Below are positions 33,315 to 42,202 of a DNA stretch of 64,000 nucleotides, piece by piece. The DNA lies in NCBI RefSeq assembly GCF_016827675.1, contig NZ_JAERJA010000004.1, positions 1 through 64,000 on the forward strand, read 5' to 3'. The position numbers and the translations under genes were made by a program. Below the pieces are notes generated by a model, which saw only the letters and a program-made list of their open reading frames with translations, had not been told where the DNA came from and searched no databases. How positions within the stretch are numbered: the stretch's first letter is position 1; each line of letters begins with the position of its first letter. Source of the stretch: Nocardioides limicola (GTDB lineage Bacteria; Actinomycetota; Actinomycetes; Propionibacteriales; Nocardioidaceae).

Positions 33315-34865
33315 CCGGATCAGGCCCGCCACCGTCGCGACGTACGCCGTCCCGTCCGGCCCGAGGTAGATCGACGCGTAGTGGTTGTTCCACTGGATTC
33401 CGGTGCCGGTGAGGCGGCTCCAGGCGACCTTGCCGGTGCGGATGTCCAGGGCGGTGAAGTACCACGCGTCGATCCCGTCGGAGCGCGCCGGCTTCGTGTA
33501 CGCGTAGACGAGGCCGTTGCCCAGCGACGCCTTCGGCACCGAGGTCGGCGCGGACACCCGGTTGTTGCTCCAGAGCACCTTGCAGTCGCCCCGCGGTCGC
33601 ACCGACACCCGCGCAAAACCGGGGGAGGTGGTCTGGCCGAAGAGCGTCGACTGCGGGCCGGCGTACCCGTAGTTGTTCTCCACCATGACCGAGCGGCCAG
33701 CCGCCACCAGGCTGTTCTCGGTGGTGGATGTGCCCGCAGCGAAGACCGGCACCGTGCAGTGCCGCCGCTTGCGGATCGGCTTCCCGTTCGGCCGAGTGGT
33801 GCGCCGGTCGAAGGTGACGATGTTCATCCGTGGATCGGCGTTGTCGGCGATCACCACCCAGCGCTTCCCGATCAGCGTCGGTGAGGTGCCCGATCCCTGG
33901 GACAGCATCCCCGGCTTCACCGTGGAGCCACGGTCGTAGCGACGGCGCCAGGTGATCTCGGGGGTGCCGTCGCGGCGGGCGTCGAGCCGGTACATCGCAT
34001 GCGTGGTCACGGTGTAGACGGCGCCGTCTGCATCGGCGGAGACCGAGTTGAAGTTGCCCTCAGGACGTCCGGCCGGCCCAGTGAGCCGGATCAGTCGGAC
34101 GGCGCCGGTGCGGCGGTCCAGCGTGCCTGCCTGGCCCTGTTGGGTGAAGAACCAGACCCGGCCTGCGGCATCCGGGGTGACCGCGATCAGGCAGTCGTCG
34201 GCGCCGATGTGTCCGGCCAACTCCCAGGACCGGTTCCGCTTCAGCCCACTACTGGTCTGGGTGACCTCCCAGATCGCACTGGTGGTCGTGGTGGCGATCG
34301 CCCGGTCGTCTGCAGTCAGGTAGAAGTAGCTGCCGCCGCAGATGTCGGTGAACGGGTTGCTGAGTTTGGTCAGGTCCCGGCCGGGCATCGCCAACTCGGC
34401 GATCGGGTGCAGAGTCACCGGGTCGATGAGCATCATCACGAAGCCCTCCAGCCCCCCGCACAGGGCCTGGATCCGGCCCGCGGAGTCGAAGGTGATGGTG
34501 GCGCACTCGCGGATGCCGTAGCTGGCGGTGGTCATCTGCAGGTTGCGGCCCAGCGGGCCACTCACCAGATAGGCGTCGCTGCTGTAGGAGTCGTTGTGCA
34601 TGCTGTTGGTGCCGTTGGGTGACTTGTGCGGGTTCTGCCAGATCGGCGGGTTGGCGATCGGCTGAGCGGTCGCCGGGGCGCCGACGAACCTCGGCACCAG
34701 CAGATCGGTCGGCAGTGCCGGGATCGGGAGCCCGGGAATCGCGGGGATCGGCGGAATCTCCAGGGCGCTGGCTGGGGGTGTCGGGCTGCCGAGAGTGCCC
34801 AGGCCCACGGTCAGGGCGAGGCTGCTGGTGAGCGCGATCAGGCGTGTGGTTGTACGGCGCAACAT
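33300..34865 (-). CDS. Secreted beta-propeller-like protein
   Basis: 521 residues with a signal peptide (TTRLIALTSSLALTVGLGTL ending near ASA-LEIPP) and a Pro-rich spacer. The rest reads as repeated strand units with W/G-D patterns (DSAGRIQALCGGLEGFVMM; DAAGRVWFFTQQGQAGTLDR; DADGAVYTVTTHAMYRLDAR; LDIRTGKVAWSRLTGTG; LGPDGTAYVATVAGLIRL), typical of PQQ/SMP-30-like beta-propellers. Cys pairs suggest extracellular disulfides. No catalytic residues recognised. Monocistronic. Confidence 0.65.
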   Translation of the reverse strand: MLRRTTTRLIALTSSLALTVGLGTLGSPTPPASALEIPPIPAIPGLPIPALPTDLLVPRFVGAPATAQPIANPPIWQNPHKSPNGTNSMHNDSYSSDAYLVSGPLGRNLQMTTASYGIRECATITFDSAGRIQALCGGLEGFVMMLIDPVTLHPIAELAMPGRDLTKLSNPFTDICGGSYFYLTADDRAIATTTTSAIWEVTQTSSGLKRNRSWELAGHIGADDCLIAVTPDAAGRVWFFTQQGQAGTLDRRTGAVRLIRLTGPAGRPEGNFNSVSADADGAVYTVTTHAMYRLDARRDGTPEITWRRRYDRGSTVKPGMLSQGSGTSPTLIGKRWVVIADNADPRMNIVTFDRRTTRPNGKPIRKRRHCTVPVFAAGTSTTENSLVAAGRSVMVENNYGYAGPQSTLFGQTTSPGFARVSVRPRGDCKVLWSNNRVSAPTSVPKASLGNGLVYAYTKPARSDGIDAWYFTALDIRTGKVAWSRLTGTGIQWNNHYASIYLGPDGTAYVATVAGLIRLADG

Positions 34866-34916
34866 CCGCTGACTGTAACGTGTTTCACTTTTTCTGTCAC
34901 GGGTTCGCTTCCCGCC

Positions 34917-36428
34917 TCACTGGTAGCGCTGTGTCCGACGCTGCACCGGGCCGGCCCCAGCAGCCAGCAACGTGGTCAGCTCCTCGCTGAGCACCGCCCC
35001 GACCCGTCGGCAGAACGCCTCCGGCTCGTCGGCGGCATCGGGCAGCTCGGGCACGATGCGGTCCACGATCCCGAGCTCGGCCAGTTCGGTTGCCCGCACC
35101 CGTTGGGCGCGCGCCATCTCGGGGGCGTGATCGAGGTCGCGGTGCACGATCGCGCTGGCCCCCTCGGGGGGAAGCGGAGAGAGCCAGGCATGCTGGGCGG
35201 CGACCACCCGGTCGGCCGGCAACAACGCCAGCGCCCCGCCGCCGTTGCCCTCGCCGAGCATCAGGCACAGGGTCGGTGCGTCGAGGGTGACCAGGTCGGA
35301 GAGGCAGCGAGCGATCTCGCCGGCCAGCCCGCCCTCCTCGGCCGCCACCGACAGCGCGGCGCCCTGGGTGTCGATCACAGTGAGCAGCGGCAACCCGAGT
35401 TCCGAGGCAAGCCGCATCCCGCGCCGGGCCTCACGCAAGGCCTCGGGCCCCATCGGATGGTCGGCGGTCTGGCCGCGCCGGTCCTGACCCAGGAACACGC
35501 ACGGCGCGTCCCCGAAGCGCGCCAGGGCGATCAACAACCCGGGATCCCACTCGCCCTCGCCGGTGCCGTTGAGCGGGATCACGTCGGCGGCGGCGTACCT
35601 CAACAGCCGTCGTACGCCGGGGCGCTCCTCACGCCGGGACCGGGTGACCGCATCCCAACTGTCCACCTCGGGGATCTCTGTTCCGACCGTGTCGGGCGGT
35701 GTGGTCGCGGTGGCCGCTGGCCGTGAGCAGAGGATCCGCAGCGCCCGGTCGAGCAGGTCGCCGATCTCCGTGGCCGGCACCACCGCGTCCACGATCCCGT
35801 GCGCATGCAGGTTCTCCGCTGTCTGCACTCCTTCGGGGAACGGCCGGCCATACAGCGCCTCATAGACCCTCGGCCCCAGGAACCCGGTGAGTGCCCCCGG
35901 CTCCGCGACCGTGACGTGACCCAGCGATCCCCACGAAGCCATCACCCCGCCGGTGGTGGGGTGGCGCAGATAGACCAGGTAGGGCAGCGCGGCGGCCTTG
36001 TGAGCGGCCACCGCCGCGGAGATCCGCACCATCTGCACGAACGCCGGCGTACCCTCCTGCATCCGGGTGCCGCCACTGCACGGCGCCGCCACCAGCGGCA
36101 GACCTTCAGCGGTGGCCCGTTCGATGCCGGTGACCAGCCGGTCCGCGGCGTCACGCCCGATGGACCCGGCGAGGAAGCCGAACTCGCTGGCCAGCACCGC
36201 CACCCGCCGGCCACGGATCCGTCCCTCCCCGGTCAGCACCGACTCGTCGGCTCCGGACCTCTCCTGTGCTGCGGCCAGCTCGGCGGCGTACTCGCCGTTG
36301 AATCCGACCCGGGCCGGTGGGGTGTCCCAGGAGACCCAGGAATCCTGGTCGAAGACGAGCTCGATCAGCTCGCGGGCGTTGAGGCGCTTCGTGGTCACCG
36401 AGGCAGGGTATGTGACCTGGAGGCTCAC
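34917..36428 (-). CDS. Acyl-CoA carboxylase, fused carboxyltransferase subunit (AccD/AccA type)
   Basis: 503 residues from a GTG (36428; GTG 36398 is an alternative). Two crotonase-like lobes in one chain: N-lobe with VLASEFGFLAGSIGRDAADR and AAPCSGGTRMQEGTPAFVQM plus PTTGGVMASWGSLGHVTVAE; C-lobe with PCVFLGQDRRGQTADHPMG, TVIDTQGAALSVAAEEGG and MLGEGNGGGALALLPADRV. This is the fused beta-alpha arrangement of acetyl-CoA carboxyltransferase (AccD3-like). Transfers CO2 from biotin to an acyl-CoA. The biotin carboxylase/carrier subunit is not nearby. Confidence 0.78.
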   Translation of the reverse strand: MSLQVTYPASVTTKRLNARELIELVFDQDSWVSWDTPPARVGFNGEYAAELAAAQERSGADESVLTGEGRIRGRRVAVLASEFGFLAGSIGRDAADRLVTGIERATAEGLPLVAAPCSGGTRMQEGTPAFVQMVRISAAVAAHKAAALPYLVYLRHPTTGGVMASWGSLGHVTVAEPGALTGFLGPRVYEALYGRPFPEGVQTAENLHAHGIVDAVVPATEIGDLLDRALRILCSRPAATATTPPDTVGTEIPEVDSWDAVTRSRREERPGVRRLLRYAAADVIPLNGTGEGEWDPGLLIALARFGDAPCVFLGQDRRGQTADHPMGPEALREARRGMRLASELGLPLLTVIDTQGAALSVAAEEGGLAGEIARCLSDLVTLDAPTLCLMLGEGNGGGALALLPADRVVAAQHAWLSPLPPEGASAIVHRDLDHAPEMARAQRVRATELAELGIVDRIVPELPDAADEPEAFCRRVGAVLSEELTTLLAAGAGPVQRRTQRYQ

Positions 36429-36515
36429 GTGAGGACTCGTAGTCCAGTCCGAACTCGCAGCGACCGGCAGGAGATTCGATGTTTCAAACCACTGTCAGAT
36501 GGGAATGATGACTCT

Positions 36516-36572
36516 ATGACCGACAACGAAAAGCTCAAGAGTGGTTGGAATAAGGTCAAGTCGTGGTTCTGA
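36516..36572 (+). CDS. Candidate 18-residue peptide upstream of a membrane protein
   Basis: MTDNEKLKSGWNKVKSWF then TGA. It is basic and amphipathic, with Trp at residues 11 and 17. The stop overlaps the start of the next gene (GTG 36563) by ten bases, the arrangement of a translationally coupled leader. Codon use is low-GC (GAA, AAG, AAT), unlike the neighbours. Expression is unproven. Confidence 0.35.
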   Translation: MTDNEKLKSGWNKVKSWF

Positions 36573-37282
36573 CTCGCCTCACAGGCACCTTCCGCGCGGC
36601 GGGCGCGGTGACTGGGGCGAGCGTCGCGGTGGGTGGTGCGGTGCTGACGGTTCTCGGACCTGGGGTCGCCGAGCGGGGGTTGGGGGTCTCGCTGGTCGCG
36701 GTCGGGGCGGGGATCGTGGTGGGGCTGGCCCACGGACGTTCGTACGCCGGGCAGGCGCGGGTGATGGAAGTCGGCGGTGGTCTCGAGTTCGCCCGCCGCG
36801 CGGGGTACCTGCCTCTGCGAGTGACCCTGTTGTCGGGACTTGTCGGTGTCGGGCTCCTGACGCCGATCGTGATGGGAGACGAGCCGGGGCTCCGGTTCGC
36901 TCGGCTCCTCCCGGTCATCTCGTTGGGGCTGCTCGCCCTCCTGATCGCGGTGATCGGGTCCACTCTGCGCGGGGCGCCGGGGCTGCGCCTGGATCCCGGT
37001 GGCATTTCGGTGCGAGGCCTGGCCAGGTTTGCCAGTTCCTCCATCGCCTGGCGCGACATCGACCGGGTCGAGGTGGATGCATCTCAGGTGCTGCTGGCGA
37101 CTCGGAAGCCGTTCGTGGAGCGCGGCCCTGCATCGCTGCGAATCCCTCTCGGTGCCTTCGCTTGGCCAGGTGACGAACTGGCGGCCGCGATCACCTTCTA
37201 CTCCCGACATGCCGGTGCTAGGGCTCAACTCGCCTCCGCTGCGGCACTGGACCGGTGGAAGGGGCGCCCACTCGACGCCTAG
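36563..37282 (+). CDS. Membrane protein with PH-like cytoplasmic domain
   Basis: 239 residues from a GTG. About four membrane segments, paired: AAGAVTGASVAVGGAVLTV and SLVAVGAGIVVGLAHG, then LLSGLVGVGLLTPIVMG and LPVISLGLLALLIAVIG. The C-terminal ~90 residues (LDPGGISVRGLARFASSSIA; WRDIDRVEVDASQVLLAT; IPLGAFAWPGDELAAAITFY) have the strand pattern and W-x-D-I motif of bacterial PH-like domains. Function unknown. It overlaps the small upstream peptide ORF. Confidence 0.6.
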   Translation: MVLTRLTGTFRAAGAVTGASVAVGGAVLTVLGPGVAERGLGVSLVAVGAGIVVGLAHGRSYAGQARVMEVGGGLEFARRAGYLPLRVTLLSGLVGVGLLTPIVMGDEPGLRFARLLPVISLGLLALLIAVIGSTLRGAPGLRLDPGGISVRGLARFASSSIAWRDIDRVEVDASQVLLATRKPFVERGPASLRIPLGAFAWPGDELAAAITFYSRHAGARAQLASAAALDRWKGRPLDA

Positions 37283-37292
37283 GCTCGGGCTC

Positions 37293-38798
37293 GTGAGTTC
37301 GCTGCTGATCCGTGACGTCCGGCTGGTCCCGTTCCCCGACCCTGGCAGCAGCGAGCCGGTCGACGTACTGGTCACCGACGGAGTGGTGGTCGCGATCGGC
37401 GAAAGCCTCCCCTTCCCCGCCGGCACCGTGCAGGTGATCGGCGGCGCCGGAAGATGGCTTATCCCCGGCCTGTGGGACGAGCACGTGCACCTGGGCCAGT
37501 GGACGTTGGCCTCGCAACGACTCGACCTGGCGGGCGTCAGGTCAGCCGAAGGGGCCGTCCAGTTGGTCGCCGAGCGGCTCGAGGAGTGGCCCGAGGTGCC
37601 GGTGATCGGCTGGGGACACAGGGTCACCCGCTGGCCGGACACGCCCCTGGTCTCCCAGCTCGACGCCCTCGACACCGACCAGCCGATCGTGCTGATCTCC
37701 GGCGACGGGCACCATGCCTGGCTCAACTCGGTGGCGTTGATGAGCCTGGCGCTCCCGCTGCGGGAGGGGATGGTCGCGGAGGGGGAGTGGTTCGCGGCGT
37801 ACGGACGCCTCAGCGCCGTGCTCGGTGACGACGGCACCGGCCCGGACGCGTACGCCCGCACGATGGCCGCGGCCGCCGCCCACGGGGTGGTCGGCCTGGT
37901 CGACTTCGAGTTCTCCGGCGGCGTCCCCGAGTGGACGGAACGGTGGCACGCCGGCGCCGATCTGGTGCGGGTCCGGATGGCGACCTACGCCGACGGCCTG
38001 GACGCGGTGATCGCGGCCGGGTTGCGCACCGGCGACCCGCTGCCCGGAGGTGACGACCGACTGGTGATGGGGCCGCTGAAGATCATCAGTGACGGTTCGC
38101 TGAACACTCGCACCGCCTGGTGCTGTGAGCCGTACGCCGAGGAGGCGACGCTCGGGCACCCCTACGGCCAGCCGAACCAGACGCCGGAGGAGTTGCGCGA
38201 CCTGCTCCGCCGTGCCTCCGCGCACGGTCTGGAGGTGGCTGTGCATGCCATCGGTGACCGGGCGGTCACCGATGCGCTGGATGCGTTCGCGCAGACCGGG
38301 GCGACCGGATCGATCGAGCACGCGCAGCTGATGCACCGCGCCGACGTCTCCCGGCTTGCCGAGCTGGGGCTGCGCGCCAGCGTTCAGCCGGCGCACCTGC
38401 TCGACGACCGTGACGTGGCCGACCGGCTGTGGCCCGGCCGTGGCGAACGCTGCTTCCCGCTGCGTTGGTTGACCGATGGTGGTGCGGACGTCCGGTTCGG
38501 TTCCGACGCGCCGGTCTCGCCGCTGGATCCGTGGCTGGCGATGGCGGCGGCCGTGCACCGCAGCGCCGACGAACGGCCCGGGTGGCATCCCGAGCAGTCA
38601 CTGACCGTCGGTGAATCACTGGCGGCCTCAATGGCGGGCCAGTCACCGGTGGCGGTCGGCTCGATCGCCGACCTGGCCCTCCTGGACGCCGACCCCTACG
38701 CCTGCGGCAACAGCGGCCCGGATGCGGCTGCTCACCTGAGGGCGATGACCGTGGCCGCCACCGTCGTCGCCGGCGAGGTCATCTACGACGACGACTGA
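37293..38798 (+). CDS. Amidohydrolase family protein (YtcJ-like, Amidohydro_3)
   Basis: 501 residues from GTG 37293, 10 bases after the preceding stop. Metal-dependent hydrolase of the imidazolonepropionase/YtcJ type. N-terminal metal site LIPGLWDEHVHLGQW (HxH), MGPLKIISDGSLNTRTAWC with the usual carboxylated-Lys-equivalent region, AVHAIGDRAV (His) and RFGSDAPVSPLDPWLAMA (final Asp). Substrate unknown. The stop codon is followed directly by the 22-bp repeat element. Confidence 0.78.
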   Translation: MSSLLIRDVRLVPFPDPGSSEPVDVLVTDGVVVAIGESLPFPAGTVQVIGGAGRWLIPGLWDEHVHLGQWTLASQRLDLAGVRSAEGAVQLVAERLEEWPEVPVIGWGHRVTRWPDTPLVSQLDALDTDQPIVLISGDGHHAWLNSVALMSLALPLREGMVAEGEWFAAYGRLSAVLGDDGTGPDAYARTMAAAAAHGVVGLVDFEFSGGVPEWTERWHAGADLVRVRMATYADGLDAVIAAGLRTGDPLPGGDDRLVMGPLKIISDGSLNTRTAWCCEPYAEEATLGHPYGQPNQTPEELRDLLRRASAHGLEVAVHAIGDRAVTDALDAFAQTGATGSIEHAQLMHRADVSRLAELGLRASVQPAHLLDDRDVADRLWPGRGERCFPLRWLTDGGADVRFGSDAPVSPLDPWLAMAAAVHRSADERPGWHPEQSLTVGESLAASMAGQSPVAVGSIADLALLDADPYACGNSGPDAAAHLRAMTVAATVVAGEVIYDDD

Positions 38799-38862
38799 CG
38801 AAGTGTCAGTTCTGGTCGGGCGAGGTTTCAGCTTTGGTCGGGCGAGGTGTCAGTTCCGGGCG
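38799..38862. repeat. 22-bp repeat array between convergent genes (about 3 units)
   Basis: Units begin at 38799, 38821 and 38843, with cores CGAAGTGTCAGTTCTGG and CGAGGTTTCAGCTTTGG, each followed by TCGGG. The first unit begins immediately after the amidohydrolase TGA (38796-38798), and the opposing gene's stop (38850-38852 on the minus strand) lies inside the third unit. Same family as the arrays at 14.2, 55.5, 57.6 and 59.0 kb, with a different core. Confidence 0.85.
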
Positions 38863-39584
38863 TACAACTGGACGAACCGCCGCAACAGTTCCGGGGGATG
38901 GACGACCTCCGCGGACCGGGCCACCTCTTTGAGTCGCTCGGCCTCCTCGGGCGCGAAGTACCCGTAGTGCTTGTACGCCTCGACCCGGGTGGCCAGACCC
39001 TGGGCATCCAACTCGGGATGGAACTGGGTGGCATAGACATTGCGGCCGACCCGGAACGCCTGCACCGGGCAACTCGGCGATGCGGCCAGGTTCACCGCGT
39101 GCGCCGGCAGCGACGAGATCGCCTCCTTGTGCCCGACGAACGCGGTGAACTCATCCGGCAGTACGCCGGTCAGCGGATCGCCGCGGCCAGCCTCGGAGAG
39201 GCGGACGGTCACCGGCCCCACCGGCTCGCCGTACTGCCGGTCCACCACCGCGCCCTGGTGGGTCCCCAGCGCGCCGATCCCGTAGCAGCAGCCGAGGAAC
39301 GGGATGTCGCGGGCGACCACCTCGTCGAGCAGCACGGCCAGGTCCTTCTCCACCCGCATCTGGGCGGCGGACTTGGCGGTGGCCGGGTCGGAGGCGTTGT
39401 AGGGACTGCCTCCGAGGATGACCCCGGAGCAGGCGTCCAGGTCCAGCATCGGCAGCGGCTCCCGCTCCAACCGGACCCGGATCAGGTCCGCCGGCGACAG
39501 GCCGCTGAACCGGAGCATCGCGGCGTACTCGTCCTCGGCCGCGGCGTCCTCGGCGCGGGTGGCGAGCAGTACGAACGGGAGCAC
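38850..39584 (-). CDS. Class I glutamine amidotransferase-like protein
   Basis: 244 residues from GTG 39584 (VLPFVLLATRAEDAAAEDEY). GMP-synthase-like amidotransferase fold: SGVILGGSPYNASDP, nucleophile Cys region VARDIPFLGCCYGIGALGTH (double Cys), and YATQFHPELDAQGL with catalytic His and Glu. Stand-alone domains of this type are often annotated as glutamine amidotransferase or gamma-glutamyl hydrolase; substrate unknown. Convergent with the amidohydrolase and separated from it only by the repeat array. Confidence 0.78.
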   Translation of the reverse strand: MLPFVLLATRAEDAAAEDEYAAMLRFSGLSPADLIRVRLEREPLPMLDLDACSGVILGGSPYNASDPATAKSAAQMRVEKDLAVLLDEVVARDIPFLGCCYGIGALGTHQGAVVDRQYGEPVGPVTVRLSEAGRGDPLTGVLPDEFTAFVGHKEAISSLPAHAVNLAASPSCPVQAFRVGRNVYATQFHPELDAQGLATRVEAYKHYGYFAPEEAERLKEVARSAEVVHPPELLRRFVQLYARN

Positions 39585-39615
39585 CCCGCCACGGTAACGC
39601 CCGCAGCGCCCTTGC

Positions 39616-40902
39616 TCAGGCCAGTCTGGCCATTCGGGCATACCCCTCCGGGTCGTCGGCCTTCAACCGGGCCCGGGTCTTCACCCGATAGCGCCAGATC
39701 TGCACCAGCCCGAGGCCCCAGAGCAGGTACTGGGTGGCCATCGCCCAGCGGAACGCCTCGGGCGTGTAGTCGCTGCCGGTGGGGGTGCGCCAGTCCAGCA
39801 CCAGGCCGATCATCACCACCAGCAGCAGGCTGGCCACGAAGCCGCCCTGGTTGATGATCCCGGTGGCGCTGCCGAGTCGGTGCGGTGGGTTGGAGGTGCG
39901 GCCGAAGTCGAAGCCGACCATCGACGCCGGGCCACCGACGCCGACCACAACGACCAGCAGCACCAGCAACCACATCGGCGCATGGCCCGGCCAGAGCAGC
40001 ACCGCGGTCCACACGACCACGATGACGACGACGATGGTGAGCACCATGGTGGAGCGGTGGAACGGGTGGTGCGACGTCACCCAGGCCAACCCCGGCCCGG
40101 CCGCCATCACCGCCACCACCAGCACGGTCAGCAGCAGCCCGGCCGTCTCCGAGGTGAGCCCCTGACCACGGACGAAGAACGGGTACCCCCACAGCAGGCC
40201 GAGCGTGGTGGCGCTGAACTGGGTGGTGAAGTGGGTCCACAGGCCCAGCCGGGTGCCCGGATGGGACCACGCCTCGCCGAGCCCGAGCCGGACCTCGGTC
40301 CACGACAGCGGCGGCCCGGAGATCGACCGCTCCTCGGGGGTGTCGTGGATGACGGCGAGCAAGGCGATGGCCAGCACCACACCCACGCCGGCGGCCGCCA
40401 GATAGGTGGGGGTCCACCCGAAGTGACGCAATCCCAGAGTCATCGGGACGGCAGCGATGATCGCCCCGAACTGACCGAGGATGCCGGTCATCTGGGTGAC
40501 GAACGGGATCCGCCGCTCCAGGAACCACGAGTGCACCAGCCGCAGCACGCAGATGAAGATCATCGCGTCGCCCATGCCCACGAAGATCCGCGCCGTCAGG
40601 GCGAGCGGGTAGCTGGTGGCGAACGCGAAGCCCGACTGGGCCAGCGTCAGTGTGATCAGACCGGCCAGCATAACCCGGCGGGAGCCGAACCGATCCAGCA
40701 GCAACCCGACCGGCACCTGCATCGCGGCGTACACCAACAGTTGCAGCATCGTGAACGTCGCCAACTGGGCGGCGCTGATCCCGAACCGGTCGGTGGCCGC
40801 CAGCCCGGCCACCGCCATCGAGGACCGGTGGAAGACGGCCAGCAGATAGACGAGCAGTGCCACCAGCCAGACCACCACGGCGGTGCGGGTGGGATTGCTC
40901 AC
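39616..40902 (-). CDS. Major facilitator superfamily transporter
   Basis: 428 residues from GTG 40902. Twelve predicted membrane segments, starting TAVVVWLVALLVYLLAVFHR, with the MFS loop motif LLLDRFGSRRVMLAGLIT between TM2 and TM3 and HSWFLERRIPFVTQMTGILG in the middle of the first half. Long central loop (DTPEERSISGPPLS). Substrate unknown; hexuronate- or nitrate-type family membership cannot be distinguished here. It follows the PucR-type regulator by 10 bases in the same direction, so the two are likely co-transcribed. Confidence 0.8.
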   Translation of the reverse strand: MSNPTRTAVVVWLVALLVYLLAVFHRSSMAVAGLAATDRFGISAAQLATFTMLQLLVYAAMQVPVGLLLDRFGSRRVMLAGLITLTLAQSGFAFATSYPLALTARIFVGMGDAMIFICVLRLVHSWFLERRIPFVTQMTGILGQFGAIIAAVPMTLGLRHFGWTPTYLAAAGVGVVLAIALLAVIHDTPEERSISGPPLSWTEVRLGLGEAWSHPGTRLGLWTHFTTQFSATTLGLLWGYPFFVRGQGLTSETAGLLLTVLVVAVMAAGPGLAWVTSHHPFHRSTMVLTIVVVIVVVWTAVLLWPGHAPMWLLVLLVVVVGVGGPASMVGFDFGRTSNPPHRLGSATGIINQGGFVASLLLVVMIGLVLDWRTPTGSDYTPEAFRWAMATQYLLWGLGLVQIWRYRVKTRARLKADDPEGYARMARLA

Positions 40903-40912
40903 GGACCTGAGC

Positions 40913-42106
40913 CTAGGCGTTGTCTCCAATCGGTGGCACCGCGAGCGCCACGGTCAGCTCGAGGATGGTCTGCGGGTCGTCCAACGCGTCACCGAAGACC
41001 TCACGCAGTTGGCCCATCCGGTAGCGCACCGTCTGCGGGTGCACGAAGAGCTCCCCTGCCACCGCCTCGCGGCGCCCGCGGTTCAGCAGCCACGACCGCA
41101 GCGTCTCGACCAGCTTCTCGGCGGTCGCCGGCCGCAGCTCGGCCAGTGGCGCCAGCACCCGGGTGCGGAGGTCGGCGATGGCCTCGGGGTCGGCCTGGAT
41201 GACGAGTCCGACCAGGTGGTCGTCGGAGTCGACCGGTCCGCTTCGATCCGGGGTCAGCTGGTGGACCCGCAGGGCGCGCAGGTACGACGACCGCACCTGC
41301 TGCCAGCCCCGGGCCGGACCGATCACGGCGGCCCGGTCGCCCAGGGTGCGCAGCAGCGCACTGCGGGACCGTACGTCGGGCACCAGCAGCGCCGCCAGAT
41401 CGTCGTCGTCGGCCTCGGGCAGCGAGTCGGTGACGCTCAGCGTCCGCTCGTCGAGCTGACTGAGCAGGCTGCTGACCGCCGAGCGGTTGAGGAGCACGGT
41501 GGTCAGGGAGCGGGGCGGCGCCCACTCGGCGCGTTCGGCGTACCCGTCCACGTCGTCGGCGCCGGCCAGCAGTTCCTCGGCCAGTCGCTCCAGGCGACGT
41601 TCACGGACCCGGCCCGCGGTGCTGAGTTCATCGGCGTGGCCGCTCATGCTGACGGTGGAGATCTGGTCGATGTAGTCGAAGACCAGCTCGGCGAAGCGGG
41701 CGGTCTCGGCCGCCGGCAGTCCCTGTCCGACCGCCACCGCGCTCATCCGGCGCCACGCCGTTCGGGCGCCCACCCGGTAGGCGTTGTTGAGGGCATCCAT
41801 CGACCGGCCGCTGCGAGCCTCACCGCGGCCCAGCGCGTAGGCGGCCTCGAGGACGGTCTGGACGCGCTCGCCCAGGGCGCCGTCGGTGCCGTCCAGCTTG
41901 TCGATCCCGGTAGCAGCCAGATCGAGGAAGCCGCCGAGTGCGATCCCGACCGCGGTCTCGATGGTGCGGCCCATCCGCCCCCGGAACGGCTCGGAGTAGG
42001 ACGGGACCTCGCTGATCACTGCGACCACGACCTGTTCGGCCGTTTCGGGCAGGTCGGCCCGCATCGCCTCGACGACATCGCCGGGCAGGCGAAGCCCGGT
42101 GGTCAC
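40913..42106 (-). CDS. PucR/CdaR-type helix-turn-helix regulator
   Basis: 397 residues from GTG 42106 (VTTGLRLPGDVVEAM) with GGTGGG upstream; the frame extends further to 42136, but that would run through the operator. The N-terminal ~170 residues form an alpha-helical sensor-like region; the C-terminus is the PucR HTH (LVETLRSWLLNRGRREAVAG then LFVHPQTVRYRMGQLREVFG). Divergent from the ferredoxin-reductase/desaturase pair, with a perfect palindrome in between, so it probably controls them and itself. Confidence 0.8.
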   Translation of the reverse strand: MTTGLRLPGDVVEAMRADLPETAEQVVVAVISEVPSYSEPFRGRMGRTIETAVGIALGGFLDLAATGIDKLDGTDGALGERVQTVLEAAYALGRGEARSGRSMDALNNAYRVGARTAWRRMSAVAVGQGLPAAETARFAELVFDYIDQISTVSMSGHADELSTAGRVRERRLERLAEELLAGADDVDGYAERAEWAPPRSLTTVLLNRSAVSSLLSQLDERTLSVTDSLPEADDDDLAALLVPDVRSRSALLRTLGDRAAVIGPARGWQQVRSSYLRALRVHQLTPDRSGPVDSDDHLVGLVIQADPEAIADLRTRVLAPLAELRPATAEKLVETLRSWLLNRGRREAVAGELFVHPQTVRYRMGQLREVFGDALDDPQTILELTVALAVPPIGDNA

Positions 42107-42119
42107 TGGCCCACCGATA

Positions 42120-42136
42120 TTGTTCGCAACGAACAA
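42120..42136. promoter_or_regulatory. Palindrome TTGTTCG-CAA-CGAACAA, probable operator
   Basis: A perfect 7+3+7 inverted repeat, 14 bases upstream of the PucR-type start and 67 bases upstream of the reductase start. Placed so that binding would affect both divergent promoters. The binder is inferred to be the adjacent PucR-type protein. Confidence 0.65.
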
Positions 42137-42202
42137 AAGAGTAGGATCGATTCACGCCTCATGGCCTAGGAGTTTACGCCCTGAAGGCAGCATTATGGAG
42201 AC

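Noticed and set aside
34895..34916. CGGGTTCGCTTCCCG looks like a tRNA T-arm
   Set aside because: No acceptor, D or anticodon arms are found around it, and the loop lacks the conserved A.
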